Shown here: positions 11,311 to 19,704 of the stretch, piece after piece
How the letters are laid out: each line of letters begins with the position of its first letter
Position numbering within the stretch: the stretch's first letter is position 1
Origin: Deinococcus arboris
Lineage (GTDB): Bacteria; Deinococcota; Deinococci; Deinococcales; Deinococcaceae
Assembly (NCBI RefSeq): GCF_009755355.1
Contig: NZ_WQLB01000039.1
Span: 1 to 40,500, forward strand
Reading direction: 5' to 3'
DNA length: 40,500 nt
Notes under the pieces: generated by a model
Database searches by the model: none
The model's input: the letters and a program-made list of their open reading frames with translations, nothing else
What the model was told of the DNA's origin: nothing
Translations under genes and position numbers: made by a program

Positions 11311-13065
11311 ATGCCCACGCCGTCTCCTTCTGTCCTGCGCCGCCTGTACGGGCTGCTGACGCCCTACCGCCGCACGGTGGGCGCGGGCCTGCTGCTCCTG
11401 CTGGGCAGCGTGGCCGCCGAACTGTACCCGCCGCTGGTCTGGATCCGCGTGGTGGATCAGGGCCTGCCAGCGGGGGACTGGGTATTGATCGGGTGGCAGC
11501 TGGCGCTGCTGGTGGCGGTGTTCGCGCTGCAACAGGTTCTGTCGGCCTGGCGCGGCCTGCTGCTGGAGCGTGCCGGGCAGCAGTTCATGCTGGACGTGCG
11601 CCTGGCGCTTTACCGCAAAGTTCAGGGTCAGTCGGCGGCTTACTTTGAAGCCCAGCGCACGGGCGATCTGCTGGCCCGCCTCACCGGGGACGTGGACGCC
11701 CTGGGGGACGTGCTGGTGCGCGGCACGGACGCGGTGCTGGCCAACGCCCTGCGCCTGGTGGGGGTGGTGGGGATTTTTATTGCGCTGCAGCCGCTGCTGG
11801 GCGTCCTGACGACGCTGCCCATGCTGGCGGTAGGCCTCATGCTGTGGCGCTACGGCCGCACAGTGCAGCCGGCCTACCGCGCCGCCCGCGCCCGCCTGGG
11901 GGACCTGAGTGCTTTGATGAACGACCGCCTGGGTGGCATGCGCGTGGTGCAGGGCTTTGCGCGCGAGGGCGCCGAAACCGCGCGCATTGAGGCCCTGGGC
12001 CGCGCCCTATACACCGAACAGGTCAAGGCCGTGCGGCTGCGTAACCGCGCCTTTCCGCGCGCCCGCTTTGTGGGCAACCTGGGCAACGTCATCATGCTGG
12101 GCGGCGGCGCGTGGCTGATTCTGGCGGGGCAATTCACGCTGGGCGGCCTGCTGGCTTACCGGGGTTACGGGCGCTATTTCTACGGCCCTATTGACGATCT
12201 CGTGAACATTGGCGACCTGTTGCAGCGGGCGGTGGCCAGTGGGGGCCGCGTCTTCGAGGTGCTGGATGCCCCGGTGGCGGTGCAGGAGCGCCCAGACGCT
12301 CTGCCTTTGCCTGAGCCGGCGCGCGGCGAGGTGCGCTTTGAGGGAGTCACCTTTGGCTACGACCCGGCCCGCCCGGTGCTGCGCGGCGTCAGCCTACACA
12401 TTCCCGCCGGTCAGCGCGTGGCCCTGCTGGGCGAGTCCGGCGCCGGCAAAAGCACGCTGCTGGGCCTGCTGACCCGCACCCACGATCCGCAGGCCGGCCG
12501 CGTCACGCTGGACGGCGTGGACGTGCGCCAGCTGACGCTGGGCAGCCTGCGCACCCACGCCGCCCTGATGGCCCAGGACACCTTTCTGTTTCACGACACT
12601 GTGGGCAATAACGTGCGCTACGCCCGCCCAGAGGCCACCGACGAAGAGGTTCAGGCTGCTTTGGAGGCGGCCCACGCCCAGAAGTTTGTGGAGGCGCTGC
12701 CTGAAGGGCTGGAGACGGTGGTTGGAGAGCGTGGGGTGCGGCTCTCGGGTGGGCAGCGCCAGCGCCTCTCGATTGCCCGCACGCTGCTGGCCCGGCCCAC
12801 CGTCCTGCTGCTGGATGAACCCACCAGCGCCGTGGACGCCGAGAGCGAGGCGCAGGTGGTGGCAGCCCTGAACGAACTGATGCGCGGCCGCACCGCCCTG
12901 ATGGTCACCCACCGCCTGAGTCTGGCCCGCACGGCCGACCGCGTGGTGGTGCTGCGCGGCGGCGTGGTGGTTGAGGACGGCCCGCCGGAGGTGCTGCGCC
13001 GTCAGGGCGGGGCGTACGCAGCGCTGGAACGCGCGATGGGGGAAACAGAAAAAACCCCCGCGTAA
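11311..13065 (+). CDS. ABC exporter half-transporter (membrane and ATPase domains fused)
   Basis: 584 residues. An N-terminal six-helix type-I exporter domain (about 1-315, first helix VGAGLLLLLGSVAAELYPPLVWIRV) is fused to an ATPase. Walker A GESGAGKST, Q-loop ALMAQDTFLF, signature LSGGQRQRLS, Walker B VLLLDEPTSAVD and H-loop VTHRLS are all intact. Such half-transporters work as homo- or heterodimers exporting lipids, peptides or drugs. No partner gene is adjacent, so a homodimer is likely. The start at 11311 rather than the frame's first ATG at 11263 is supported by the TAGCCT box. The last codons and the TAA stop lie inside the terminator of the convergent tRNA transcript. Confidence 0.92.
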   Translation: MPTPSPSVLRRLYGLLTPYRRTVGAGLLLLLGSVAAELYPPLVWIRVVDQGLPAGDWVLIGWQLALLVAVFALQQVLSAWRGLLLERAGQQFMLDVRLALYRKVQGQSAAYFEAQRTGDLLARLTGDVDALGDVLVRGTDAVLANALRLVGVVGIFIALQPLLGVLTTLPMLAVGLMLWRYGRTVQPAYRAARARLGDLSALMNDRLGGMRVVQGFAREGAETARIEALGRALYTEQVKAVRLRNRAFPRARFVGNLGNVIMLGGGAWLILAGQFTLGGLLAYRGYGRYFYGPIDDLVNIGDLLQRAVASGGRVFEVLDAPVAVQERPDALPLPEPARGEVRFEGVTFGYDPARPVLRGVSLHIPAGQRVALLGESGAGKSTLLGLLTRTHDPQAGRVTLDGVDVRQLTLGSLRTHAALMAQDTFLFHDTVGNNVRYARPEATDEEVQAALEAAHAQKFVEALPEGLETVVGERGVRLSGGQRQRLSIARTLLARPTVLLLDEPTSAVDAESEAQVVAALNELMRGRTALMVTHRLSLARTADRVVVLRGGVVVEDGPPEVLRRQGGAYAALERAMGETEKTPA

Positions 13066-13072
13066 GCGGGGG
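13049..13072 (-). terminator. Rho-independent terminator of the tRNA-Asp/Phe transcript
   Basis: On the minus strand GCCCCCGC, TTAC, GCGGGGG forms a 7-bp GC stem with a four-base loop, directly followed by six T residues. It begins a few bases after the tRNA-Phe 3' end. The plus-strand copy encodes the last residues of the ABC exporter, and its stop codon occupies the loop. Confidence 0.9.
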
Positions 13073-13078
13073 CGTTCT

Positions 13079-13154
<76 letters not shown>

Positions 13155-13157
13155 TTC

Positions 13158-13235
<78 letters not shown>

Positions 13236-13436
13236 AAACGCTTTGGAAGAAGCTGCAAAAAGCAGCGGGGTTAAGGATAACGGCGGCCTGCGGCCTTGTC
13301 AACCGCGCCACACTTGCGGCGCGCTGGGCTCAAATGAATCGTTGCTCTGACCTGCTCAGGCGGGCGGGGTCAGCCGGTGCGGAGCGCTTCTCCAGGCTCA
13401 CGCACTCACGCTTCAAGAAGGCGCCGCTTCGTCTGT

Positions 13437-14198
13437 TCAGAACGGGGCGGCGCGCACGCTCTGCACCGGATGTTCCTGGGCCGAGTCCAGCATCAGTTCC
13501 AGGTATTCGCGCTTATGCAGGGCGTCAATCATGGCAAAGGGGTGATCTTCGGGCAGCAGAATGCCGCCTTCCATCTGGGTGTGGCCGTAGACGCCGAACT
13601 CCAGCCCGGCCATCTTCACGTACTCGGGCGACTCCCGGTACCAGCGCTTGGAACTGTGGTCGGCGTAGAACAGGTCGTCGTAATAGGCGTGGGCGGGCAG
13701 CGGCGACACGTGGGCAAACTGCACGCCGCCTACCCGGATTTCGCGCGGGAAGGTGCGCATCCAGGCGGCCAGGTGGTCAGGCAGGTGCAGGCCGCCGTGT
13801 GCCGGGTCAAACTCAGCGTGAATCAGGCCGCCGCTGGTGCCCAGCATGTAGCTGGTGTTCAGCACGGCGTCGTCGTGGTTGCCCAGAATGATGTGAATGG
13901 CGTGCGGCGCCGCCGCCTGATAGGCCTTGAGGCGCTCAAGGTGCTTGACCTGTTCACGGGCCGCCAGGAACAGGTGGTCGGGGTCTTTGGGGTCAAAGCG
14001 CGGCAGGCCGGTCAGGCGGCTGTATTCCCGCTCGTTTTTGGGGTGAACGAGGTCACCGATCAGGATGACCTGATACAGCCCGGCCTGCACGGGCGGCGTG
14101 GGTTGCCCTGCACCATCGGCACAGCTGGCGGCCCGCAGCGCCGACCAGAGCGTGTCGAAATCGGCGTGAACGTCACCGAAAGCCAGGAACTTCCGCAT
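13437..14198 (-). CDS. Calcineurin-like metallophosphoesterase
   Basis: 253 residues starting at ATG 14198, just after the TATGCT box. The dinuclear metal-site motifs occur in order: FGDVHAD (Asp-x-His), ILIGDLVH (GDxxx), ILGNHDDAV (GNHD), FAHVSPLP, and VYGHTQME (GHT). This is the calcineurin-like/PPP phosphoesterase fold, acting on phosphomonoesters or diesters such as cyclic nucleotides, diadenosine polyphosphates or phosphoproteins. There is no signal peptide, so it is cytoplasmic, and its substrate cannot be told. It stands alone, with a small repeat element upstream. Confidence 0.88.
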   Translation of the reverse strand: MRKFLAFGDVHADFDTLWSALRAASCADGAGQPTPPVQAGLYQVILIGDLVHPKNEREYSRLTGLPRFDPKDPDHLFLAAREQVKHLERLKAYQAAAPHAIHIILGNHDDAVLNTSYMLGTSGGLIHAEFDPAHGGLHLPDHLAAWMRTFPREIRVGGVQFAHVSPLPAHAYYDDLFYADHSSKRWYRESPEYVKMAGLEFGVYGHTQMEGGILLPEDHPFAMIDALHKREYLELMLDSAQEHPVQSVRAAPF

Positions 14199-14205
14199 TG
14201 GCCCC

Positions 14206-14211
14206 AGCATA
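14206..14211 (-). promoter_or_regulatory. -10 box TATGCT of the metallophosphoesterase gene
   Basis: TATGCT lies seven bases before the ATG at 14198 on the minus strand. The geometry is leaderless and supports 14198 over the upstream in-frame start at 14234. Confidence 0.5.
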
Positions 14212-14273
14212 GCGGGTGACGGCGGGCGCCCCACCAGGCCGTCTGGGGGTGCCCGCCTGTGGGCCGAGGGGGG

Positions 14274-14423
14274 CTCATACGGATGCCGCGATACAGAGGC
14301 GCAGACGGTGCCCTTTCGGCTATGCCGTCATGTAGCGGCATCCATTCCTTCTCCTGCGCAGCTTTGCAAGTCCGCTCGGCTGTCATCAAGCCTTCTGCTC
14401 GGTTCAATCGGAGGCCGTATCAG
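14274..14423. repeat. MITE-like small repeat, copy 2
   Basis: A segment of about 150 bases bounded by near-perfect terminal inverted repeats: CTCATACGG at 14274-14282 and CCGTATCAG at 14415-14423, matching 8 of 9. Inside it, 14358-14379 is the exact inverted copy of 9171-9192. Its last bases lie six bases short of the stop of the gene at 14430. No ORF spans it. It is probably a non-autonomous mobile or small non-coding repeat of the Deinococcus kind. Confidence 0.6.
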
Positions 14424-14429
14424 GCGCCT

Positions 14430-15029
14430 CTAGCCTTTGAGCAGCGTCTGCAGTTCCTTGTAGATGGCGCGGCTTTCGTCCAGGGTCTCGCCGTACCCGC
14501 GCATCAGGATGCGGGCGGCATCCCCGCCCCGGCCCGCCACCTTCAGCTGCTCCAGCAAGTCTTCAATGTGGCGCCGGGCCTTGTCCATCTGGGGATCTCG
14601 CGGCGGCTCTTTGGGCAAGGGGCGGCTGGCCGGCGCCTGGGGCGCGGGGGTCTCGGCTTCCAGTTCGGCGGTGTTGGCCCCGTCTTCGGGGTCGTATTCC
14701 ACCCACACCGCCTCGCTGCTGGGCTGCACGCCGTAGCTGCGGGCCAGGTCGGCCAGGGCGGCCAATTTGGCATCGGCCAGGGTGTGCCCGGTGGCCAGGC
14801 CTTCGCGGGTGGCGCCCAGCACGCCCAGGCGGGCGCGCACGATGGGCGGCGTCACATGGTCGCAGGCCCAGGTCAGGCTCCAGCCGGGGTCAATGGCGTC
14901 CAGCTGCGCCGACAGCACAGCCAGGTCGGGGGTCAGGGTCACGCGCGCCTGGTCGCCGCGCACACTCAGGGTGGCCCAGGCGGTCATGCTGGCGCGCAGC
15001 GCGTCGCGCACGCGGGAAGGTTCAGCCAT
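14430..15029 (-). CDS. Possible DdrA/Rad52-like single-strand annealing protein
   Basis: 199 residues from ATG 15029, which lies seven bases after a TAGACT box. The first 115 residues follow the order expected of the DdrA/Rad52 fold. A helix LAVLSAQLDAI ends in the Trp segment DPGWSLTW. The strand pair IVRARLGVLGATREGLATGH corresponds to the DdrA/Rad52 'vrgrLtvlGvtRedvG' hairpin. The helix ADAKLAALADLARSYGV corresponds to 'KAAaSDAlKRAAvqFGi'. A Pro-rich linker (about 125-148) and a helical C-terminal domain (about 149-199) follow. DdrA binds single-stranded 3' ends during recovery from radiation in Deinococcus. Similarity was judged by eye only; the Lys/Arg of the helix are reduced. Confidence 0.6.
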   Translation of the reverse strand: MAEPSRVRDALRASMTAWATLSVRGDQARVTLTPDLAVLSAQLDAIDPGWSLTWACDHVTPPIVRARLGVLGATREGLATGHTLADAKLAALADLARSYGVQPSSEAVWVEYDPEDGANTAELEAETPAPQAPASRPLPKEPPRDPQMDKARRHIEDLLEQLKVAGRGGDAARILMRGYGETLDESRAIYKELQTLLKG

Positions 15030-15036
15030 GTCCGGC

Positions 15037-15042
15037 AGTCTA
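15037..15042 (-). promoter_or_regulatory. -10 box TAGACT of the DdrA/Rad52-like gene
   Basis: TAGACT is seven bases upstream of the ATG at 15029 on the minus strand. No radiation/desiccation-response palindrome was seen near it. Confidence 0.5.
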
Positions 15043-15165
15043 CTGAGTTCAGGCCCTTGCGGCGGAAACGGAGCCATTGCGGTGGCCTTTCGGAAATGCG
15101 AACTGTGAGCCTGGGTGTCCTGTGCTCGCGCCCCGCCCAGTTGGTCCGGGGTGAACGCGGCCCTC

Positions 15166-17556
15166 TCAGGGTGTGCTTGACCCCGCTGTGGGCCGCAGCG
15201 TCAGGGTGCGCGCTTGGCCCCAGTCCTGCGGGCGGGTGCTCATGGGCAGGTACTCACCGGCAATCCAGCGCTTCATCTGGTCGTCGGCGTGCGGGGCCAG
15301 CGGACTGCCCGCCTGCCCCAGGCTGCCGATATACAGGCTGCGGTCAGGGTCACTCAGGTCCACAATCTGGCGGTAGCTGGGGCCGTGCGTCTGGCGGAAG
15401 GTGCCGTGCTCGGGGCGCGCCACATTCACGGTGTTCGTGCCGCCGGGGGTCGGCGCCGAGTGGTTAAACAGCCAGGCCAGGGCGCTCACCTTGCCAAAGG
15501 CGCGGTGGTTGCTGGCCACCTGATGCAGCCGGCCGTAGGTCCAGCGGGTCATATCCGGCCCCAGGCGCTCCCGCAGGTCGGTCAGGGCCACTGTCAGGGT
15601 GCGGGTCAGCAGAGAAGCGCAGTCGCCCTGACCCTGCACGGCGCACAGCTCGCCGTCTCCACGCAACTGATTCAGGACCGAGAGGCTGTTCATGACGGTC
15701 TCGTCGTTCAGTTCGTCGCGGGCCATCTCGCGCAGCCCCATCATCCAGGCTTCAAACAGCAGGCTGGGCACACTTTCTACCGTTTGCTGGCCGTCCCAGC
15801 CGCGCAGCGCTTCAAGGGCGCGCCGGGCCTCGTCGTCCGCAGGGCGCGCGGCCAGCAGCAGCGGCCTGAAGTCCGGCCACATGGGGCTGAGCGTGTCGGT
15901 CTGGGTGGCCTGCACATCGGCCACACTGAGTTTGGGTTTAGCCTCCAGCAGAGCAGTGATGCGCGCGGCGCGGTACGGCTCGGACCAGTTGCGGGCGTTG
16001 CCCAGGGCGTAGGGGTAGCCCGGCGGGGTCACCTGGTTGTTGGCGGTGACCACCAGATTGTCTTTGGGGTTGTATACATGCGGCAGCTGCTCGAAAGGAA
16101 TGAAGCCCTGCCACTCGCGCGAGCCGTCTCCGCTGACCGGCAAGCTGCCGTCCCAGCCCCGGCGGATGGGCACGCGGCCTGGGGCGTAATACCCGGTGTT
16201 GCCGTCCACATCGGCGTAGACAAAGCTCTGGCTGGGCGCCACGTACCGGGACAGCGCGCGGGTAAAGTCCGGCCAGTTCTGCGCGTAATTGAGGCCCAGA
16301 AAGGCGTCCATCGTGGTGTCGCCTGCCGCCAGCGCCGTCCACTTCAGGGCCACGCGCGGCCCCAGGCCCTCGGCGCCGGCGCCGCTGACCACCGGGCCGT
16401 GGGCACTCTCGCGCACCATCAGGGTCACGTCCGGCTGGCCCTTGACCCGAATGACCTCGGTGCGGGTGCGGAAAGTCGCGTCTTCGGGTTCCAGGTACAG
16501 GTCCTGCACGTCGGGGTTCACGTTGGTCACGCCCCAGGCCACCCGCTCGTTGCGCCCAATCACGATGGCGGGCAGGCCCGGAATGCTGGCCCCGATGGCG
16601 TTGAGCCCACCGCCCTGAAGGTCGGCCAGATACCACAGCATCGGGGCAGTCAGGGCCAGGTGAGGGTCGTCGGCCAGGATGGGCTTGCCGCTCTCGGTGC
16701 GCGCACCCCCCACTACCCAGTCGTTGCTGCCCTTGCCCGGCACGGCCTGCAGGCCCAGCGCGCGTGCGGCGGCCAGGTGGGCCCGTAACTCGGCCAGCGC
16801 GCCCGGCGGCACCGCCTGGGAGGGAAGACGGCTCGCTGGCTGGGCGGCCTGCAGCGGCAGTTCATCGGCGCTGAGGATGGTCGGCGCCCCGGCCGGGTAC
16901 GGGGCCATCACCGCGTCCAGGCCGCCCTCGCCCAGCCGCTCCACCACCCGCGTGCCCAGCACCTCTTCTTCGTAGTTGCCGCCCAGGTCAAAGGCCATCA
17001 GCTTGCTCCACGACAGGCTGTCCACCTCCTGCCAGGGCTCCGGGCGGTAGCCCAGAATCCGGAACTCCGGGGCCACCTTGCCCTGGGCCTGCGCCGCATT
17101 GACCCCTGCCGTGTAGGCGCGGATCAGGCGGCGGGTGCGGTCTTCCAGGGCCGGCAGGGCCGACAGGGCCGCGCGCTGAAAGCCCCAGGTGCGCAGGAAG
17201 CGGTCCTGGCCCAGTGCGGCTTCGCCCAGAACCTCCGAGAGGCGGCCCTGGGCCACCCGGCGCTGAAAATCCATCTGCCAGGCGCGGTCCTGCCAGTGCA
17301 CGAAGCCCAGCGCAAACACCGCGTCCTCATCGGTCTGCGCGCGAATGTGCGGCACGCCCCAGGCGTCGCGCGTGACCTGCACGCTCTGGCCCAGCCCGGC
17401 GGCCGTCAGGGCGCCCGCCGTGCGCGGCTCTGAAGTCAGGCGCAGCCAGCTGTAGCCGCCCGCTCCGGCGGCCCCCAGCACCAACGCGGTCCCCAGCAGC
17501 CCGGTGGCCACCCGGCGGCCCCACCCCCCACGCCTCTTGCCCTGTGTGGTCTTCAT
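15166..17556 (-). CDS. Penicillin acylase family Ntn-hydrolase (AHL acylase-like)
   Basis: A 796-residue precursor. A basic n-region and a hydrophobic segment (about 17-38) form a signal or anchor, so it is periplasmic or membrane-bound. The alpha-chain follows with the VTRDAWGVPHIRAQTDEDAVFALGFVHWQDR motif typical of the family. The autocleavage site is GKG-SNDW, making Ser277 the nucleophile of the beta-chain, with NDWVVGG and the later ADVDGNTGYYAPGRVPIR as further family marks. These enzymes cleave amide side chains of beta-lactams or acyl-homoserine lactones, and a Deinococcus homologue has been described as a quorum-quenching acylase. The actual substrate is undetermined. A TATGCT box at 17570-17575 suggests a short leader before ATG 17556. 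Confidence 0.9.
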   Translation of the reverse strand: MKTTQGKRRGGWGRRVATGLLGTALVLGAAGAGGYSWLRLTSEPRTAGALTAAGLGQSVQVTRDAWGVPHIRAQTDEDAVFALGFVHWQDRAWQMDFQRRVAQGRLSEVLGEAALGQDRFLRTWGFQRAALSALPALEDRTRRLIRAYTAGVNAAQAQGKVAPEFRILGYRPEPWQEVDSLSWSKLMAFDLGGNYEEEVLGTRVVERLGEGGLDAVMAPYPAGAPTILSADELPLQAAQPASRLPSQAVPPGALAELRAHLAAARALGLQAVPGKGSNDWVVGGARTESGKPILADDPHLALTAPMLWYLADLQGGGLNAIGASIPGLPAIVIGRNERVAWGVTNVNPDVQDLYLEPEDATFRTRTEVIRVKGQPDVTLMVRESAHGPVVSGAGAEGLGPRVALKWTALAAGDTTMDAFLGLNYAQNWPDFTRALSRYVAPSQSFVYADVDGNTGYYAPGRVPIRRGWDGSLPVSGDGSREWQGFIPFEQLPHVYNPKDNLVVTANNQVTPPGYPYALGNARNWSEPYRAARITALLEAKPKLSVADVQATQTDTLSPMWPDFRPLLLAARPADDEARRALEALRGWDGQQTVESVPSLLFEAWMMGLREMARDELNDETVMNSLSVLNQLRGDGELCAVQGQGDCASLLTRTLTVALTDLRERLGPDMTRWTYGRLHQVASNHRAFGKVSALAWLFNHSAPTPGGTNTVNVARPEHGTFRQTHGPSYRQIVDLSDPDRSLYIGSLGQAGSPLAPHADDQMKRWIAGEYLPMSTRPQDWGQARTLTLRPTAGSSTP

Positions 17557-17569
17557 GTGATGTCCGCCC

Positions 17570-17575
17570 AGCATA
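17570..17575 (-). promoter_or_regulatory. -10 box TATGCT upstream of the acylase gene
   Basis: TATGCT on the minus strand ends 13 bases before the ATG at 17556, so the message would have a leader of about 6-7 bases. It also argues against the in-frame ATG at 17574, which lies inside the box. Confidence 0.4.
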
Positions 17576-17724
17576 GCGGATGGGGCCGTCTACCGCGTAC
17601 TTGGCGGCAAAGGTAACGGCGGCAAAGAGCCGCTCTGTACTTCAGGCTGAACCGTCTGCATTTGGCCCAAGTCAGTGTGCCCGGCGTTCCTGAACTGGAC
17701 GCCAGGCACACCGAAGGACCGACC

Positions 17725-18102
17725 TTAAAACTCTTCTTCGATCAGGGCGGTGTTGGCCTCCACACAGCGCTCGTGCAGAGGCAGGCGCTCGGCCAGCATT
17801 AGCAGGGCGTGGGCGTCGGTGTGCGACAGCCCCGAGCGGAAGGCCGCCGCCACTGGCGTGGTCAGGCAGGGCTGCGGCTCGGGCAGGGTGCAGTCCAGCA
17901 CACAGAATTCAAAGGCGGTGTCGTCGGGGCGCGACATCTGCCGGGTCACGGCGGCGCCGTAGCCGTTGGCAAAGCGGAACACCAGCAGTTCGGCGCCGGG
18001 AAGGGTGTGGCGCTCAGGCAGCGCGGTGACCTGGGGAAAGTTGGCCACCGGCACAAACAGCAGCGGATTGACGGTAAAGCCCGTCTGGTCATGCAGCGTC
18101 AT
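17725..18102 (-). CDS. Hypothetical protein, 125 residues
   Basis: The reading frame is well supported by AAAGGAGG ten bases before its ATG. It is cytoplasmic, without signal peptide or membrane helix. The mixed sequence suggests a compact fold: VNPLLFVPVANFPQVTALPER, a segment GAELLVFRFANGYGAAVTRQ, a Cys-bearing FEFCVLDCTL, and a C-terminal helix HTDAHALLMLAERLPLHERC ending in an acidic EEEF. I recognise no family or catalytic motif. It is not obviously linked to the acylase downstream, which has its own promoter. Confidence 0.65.
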   Translation of the reverse strand: MTLHDQTGFTVNPLLFVPVANFPQVTALPERHTLPGAELLVFRFANGYGAAVTRQMSRPDDTAFEFCVLDCTLPEPQPCLTTPVAAAFRSGLSHTDAHALLMLAERLPLHERCVEANTALIEEEF

Positions 18103-18669
18103 GAATCAGAAGCCTCCTTTCAGAAGCGAAAAGCGCAGTGCGCCGTTCCTTGTACGCCACGCAATCTTGCGCGCTGGACCTGACATGCCCCTTACGGCAG
18201 CTGACTTCAAGGTCACCAAGACAGGTGGATCAAGGAATGGGCCACAGTGGAGGCCATAGAGAATAGGTTGGATGTAGGGAGAAATGCCGCCTGGGACGCT
18301 GGCGATGGCAGCCCCGGTCAACCGCTCCATGAGATTCAGCCCTCATGCAGCAGGGTCAGAGGTCCACCCACACGGCCCCGCGCGGTGAGAATTTGCCTCA
18401 TCCTCTAGCCCCGGCCCTGAGTTAACGGCAGAAGAGAGCCCCGCTCCTGCTCGGCCTTTTGACCGTGCCCAGATGAAGCCGCTGTGACGTGGCCCTGAGC
18501 CCGGTGAGCCGGCGCTGGCGCCGCCCTGAGAAAAGGCCAGGTGTCCCCTTGAGCCTGCCCGCAGAGAAAGCGCAGGTCGCGGCGGCAGGGTGAAAGGCAG
18601 GAACAGGCGCCGCGCCGCCGTTCACTTTTTCTCAGGGTGCCCGACGCGGCCCCGCCCCAGAGGTGTGAC
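18103..18669. other. Intergenic stretch without a supported gene
   Basis: This region separates two divergent genes. The first bases on the minus strand hold the Shine-Dalgarno of the 125-residue gene. A 74-codon frame (18106-18330, minus) ends four bases before that gene but has no recognisable content. The part at 18180-18400 is less GC-rich than its surroundings. No clear promoter, RNA gene or repeat was identified; AGAGGTG at 18660-18666 is the binding site of the next gene. Confidence 0.5.
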
Positions 18670-19578
18670 ATGCGAACCTTCCCTTCTTCTGCCCGCTCGG
18701 TTCTGGCCCTGCTCACCCTGAGCCTGCTCGCTGGCCCGACCCTGGCCCAGAGTGCCCAACCTGTGGTGCCTAACCTGAATCTCCCGGCGACCCAGACCAC
18801 CCCCGCACCGCCAGCACAGACGGCACCTGTGCAGACACCTGCCGACCCGGCGACCACTGAGCCGGCTGAACCAGCCACCGAGCCGGCCCCCGCCACAGAC
18901 ACGGCGCCTGCAACCGAGGCGGCGCCCACCACTGCCCCAGCCGAGGCCACACCTGCTGAAGCCGAAGCTGCCCCGGAGAGCAGCGCTCCCGCCAGCTTGC
19001 CTGCCGTGGGCAGCGTAAAGGTCCCGGTACTGAGCGGCGAGGAAGTGCTGAAAACCGTGCCCACCGTGCTGGGTGAGGCGCTGATTTACGCGGCGGGGAC
19101 TGAGGACGCCCTGACCCGCACCGCCGAAGCGCTGGCGGCCGAAGGGTACACGCCTGCGCAGAACGAGTCGGCAGGCACCGGAACCACCGCAACCGCCCTG
19201 CGCCTTCAGAAAGATGACCAGACCTACGAGCTGAGCACCAGAACCCAGTTTGGGCTGACCGTCGTGGCCCTGTCGCGCGTGATGGACACTGCTGCCGGGA
19301 CGGCCGCAGCCGCAGAAGAAACGGCCCCGGCTGAAGACACCGCCGCCGAGGACGCCCCAGCGTCTGCTGAAGACCCAGCCACTGAATCTGAGACGCCGGC
19401 CACCGACACCTCTGAGACCGGGGAGCCCGCCACGGACTCTGAAGACTCAGCCACCGAGTCCACAGACCCAGCGGCGCCTGAAACGGCCCCGGACGGCACT
19501 GTCGCGCCTGATCCGGCGGCCCCTGACCCCGCCACACCGGGCACCCAGGCCCCAGTCACGCCGCCCTCACAGCCGTAA
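18670..19578 (+). CDS. Secreted Pro/Ala/Thr- and acid-rich protein
   Basis: 302 residues starting at ATG 18670 with AGAGGTG just upstream. The signal peptide (about 1-24) ends at LAGPTLAQ. Residues about 25-115 are low-complexity Pro/Ala/Thr/Glu. Residues about 118-215 form the only likely folded core (VKVPVLSGEEVLKTVPTV, LIYAAGTEDALTRTAEALAAEGY, YELSTRTQFGLTVVALSRV), and the remainder is again disordered and strongly acidic. The core may be a small alpha/beta domain with an export role in the envelope. No motif identifies a function. The gene is monocistronic, closed by a strong terminator. Confidence 0.75.
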   Translation: MRTFPSSARSVLALLTLSLLAGPTLAQSAQPVVPNLNLPATQTTPAPPAQTAPVQTPADPATTEPAEPATEPAPATDTAPATEAAPTTAPAEATPAEAEAAPESSAPASLPAVGSVKVPVLSGEEVLKTVPTVLGEALIYAAGTEDALTRTAEALAAEGYTPAQNESAGTGTTATALRLQKDDQTYELSTRTQFGLTVVALSRVMDTAAGTAAAAEETAPAEDTAAEDAPASAEDPATESETPATDTSETGEPATDSEDSATESTDPAAPETAPDGTVAPDPAAPDPATPGTQAPVTPPSQP

Positions 19579-19600
19579 AACCACCCTCACGCTGATCTTC

Positions 19601-19632
19601 AGGTCTGCCGGCCCCCACCGGCAGGCCTTTTT
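19601..19632 (+). terminator. Rho-independent terminator of the acidic secreted-protein gene
   Basis: AGGTCTGCCGG (19601-19611) pairs with CCGGCAGGCCT (19618-19628), with one G-T pair, around CCCCCA, and is followed by a TTTTT run to 19632. It lies 22 bases past the stop. Confidence 0.85.
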
Positions 19633-19704
19633 CTGGCCGCCGGGTTATGGCCCTGCCCAGCAGCCCCCGCCGCGTAGTGGGCAGGGGCTGATGGCTGTGT
19701 TCTT

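Noticed and set aside
15214..16788. A 524-codon plus-strand frame opposite the acylase
   Set aside because: No motif or start signal; the acylase on the other strand is unambiguous.
18106..18330. A 74-codon minus-strand ORF ending four bases before the 125-residue gene
   Set aside because: Its position is operon-like but there is no Shine-Dalgarno, no recognisable domain and its end contains the ribosome-binding site of the next gene. It is not strong enough to annotate.
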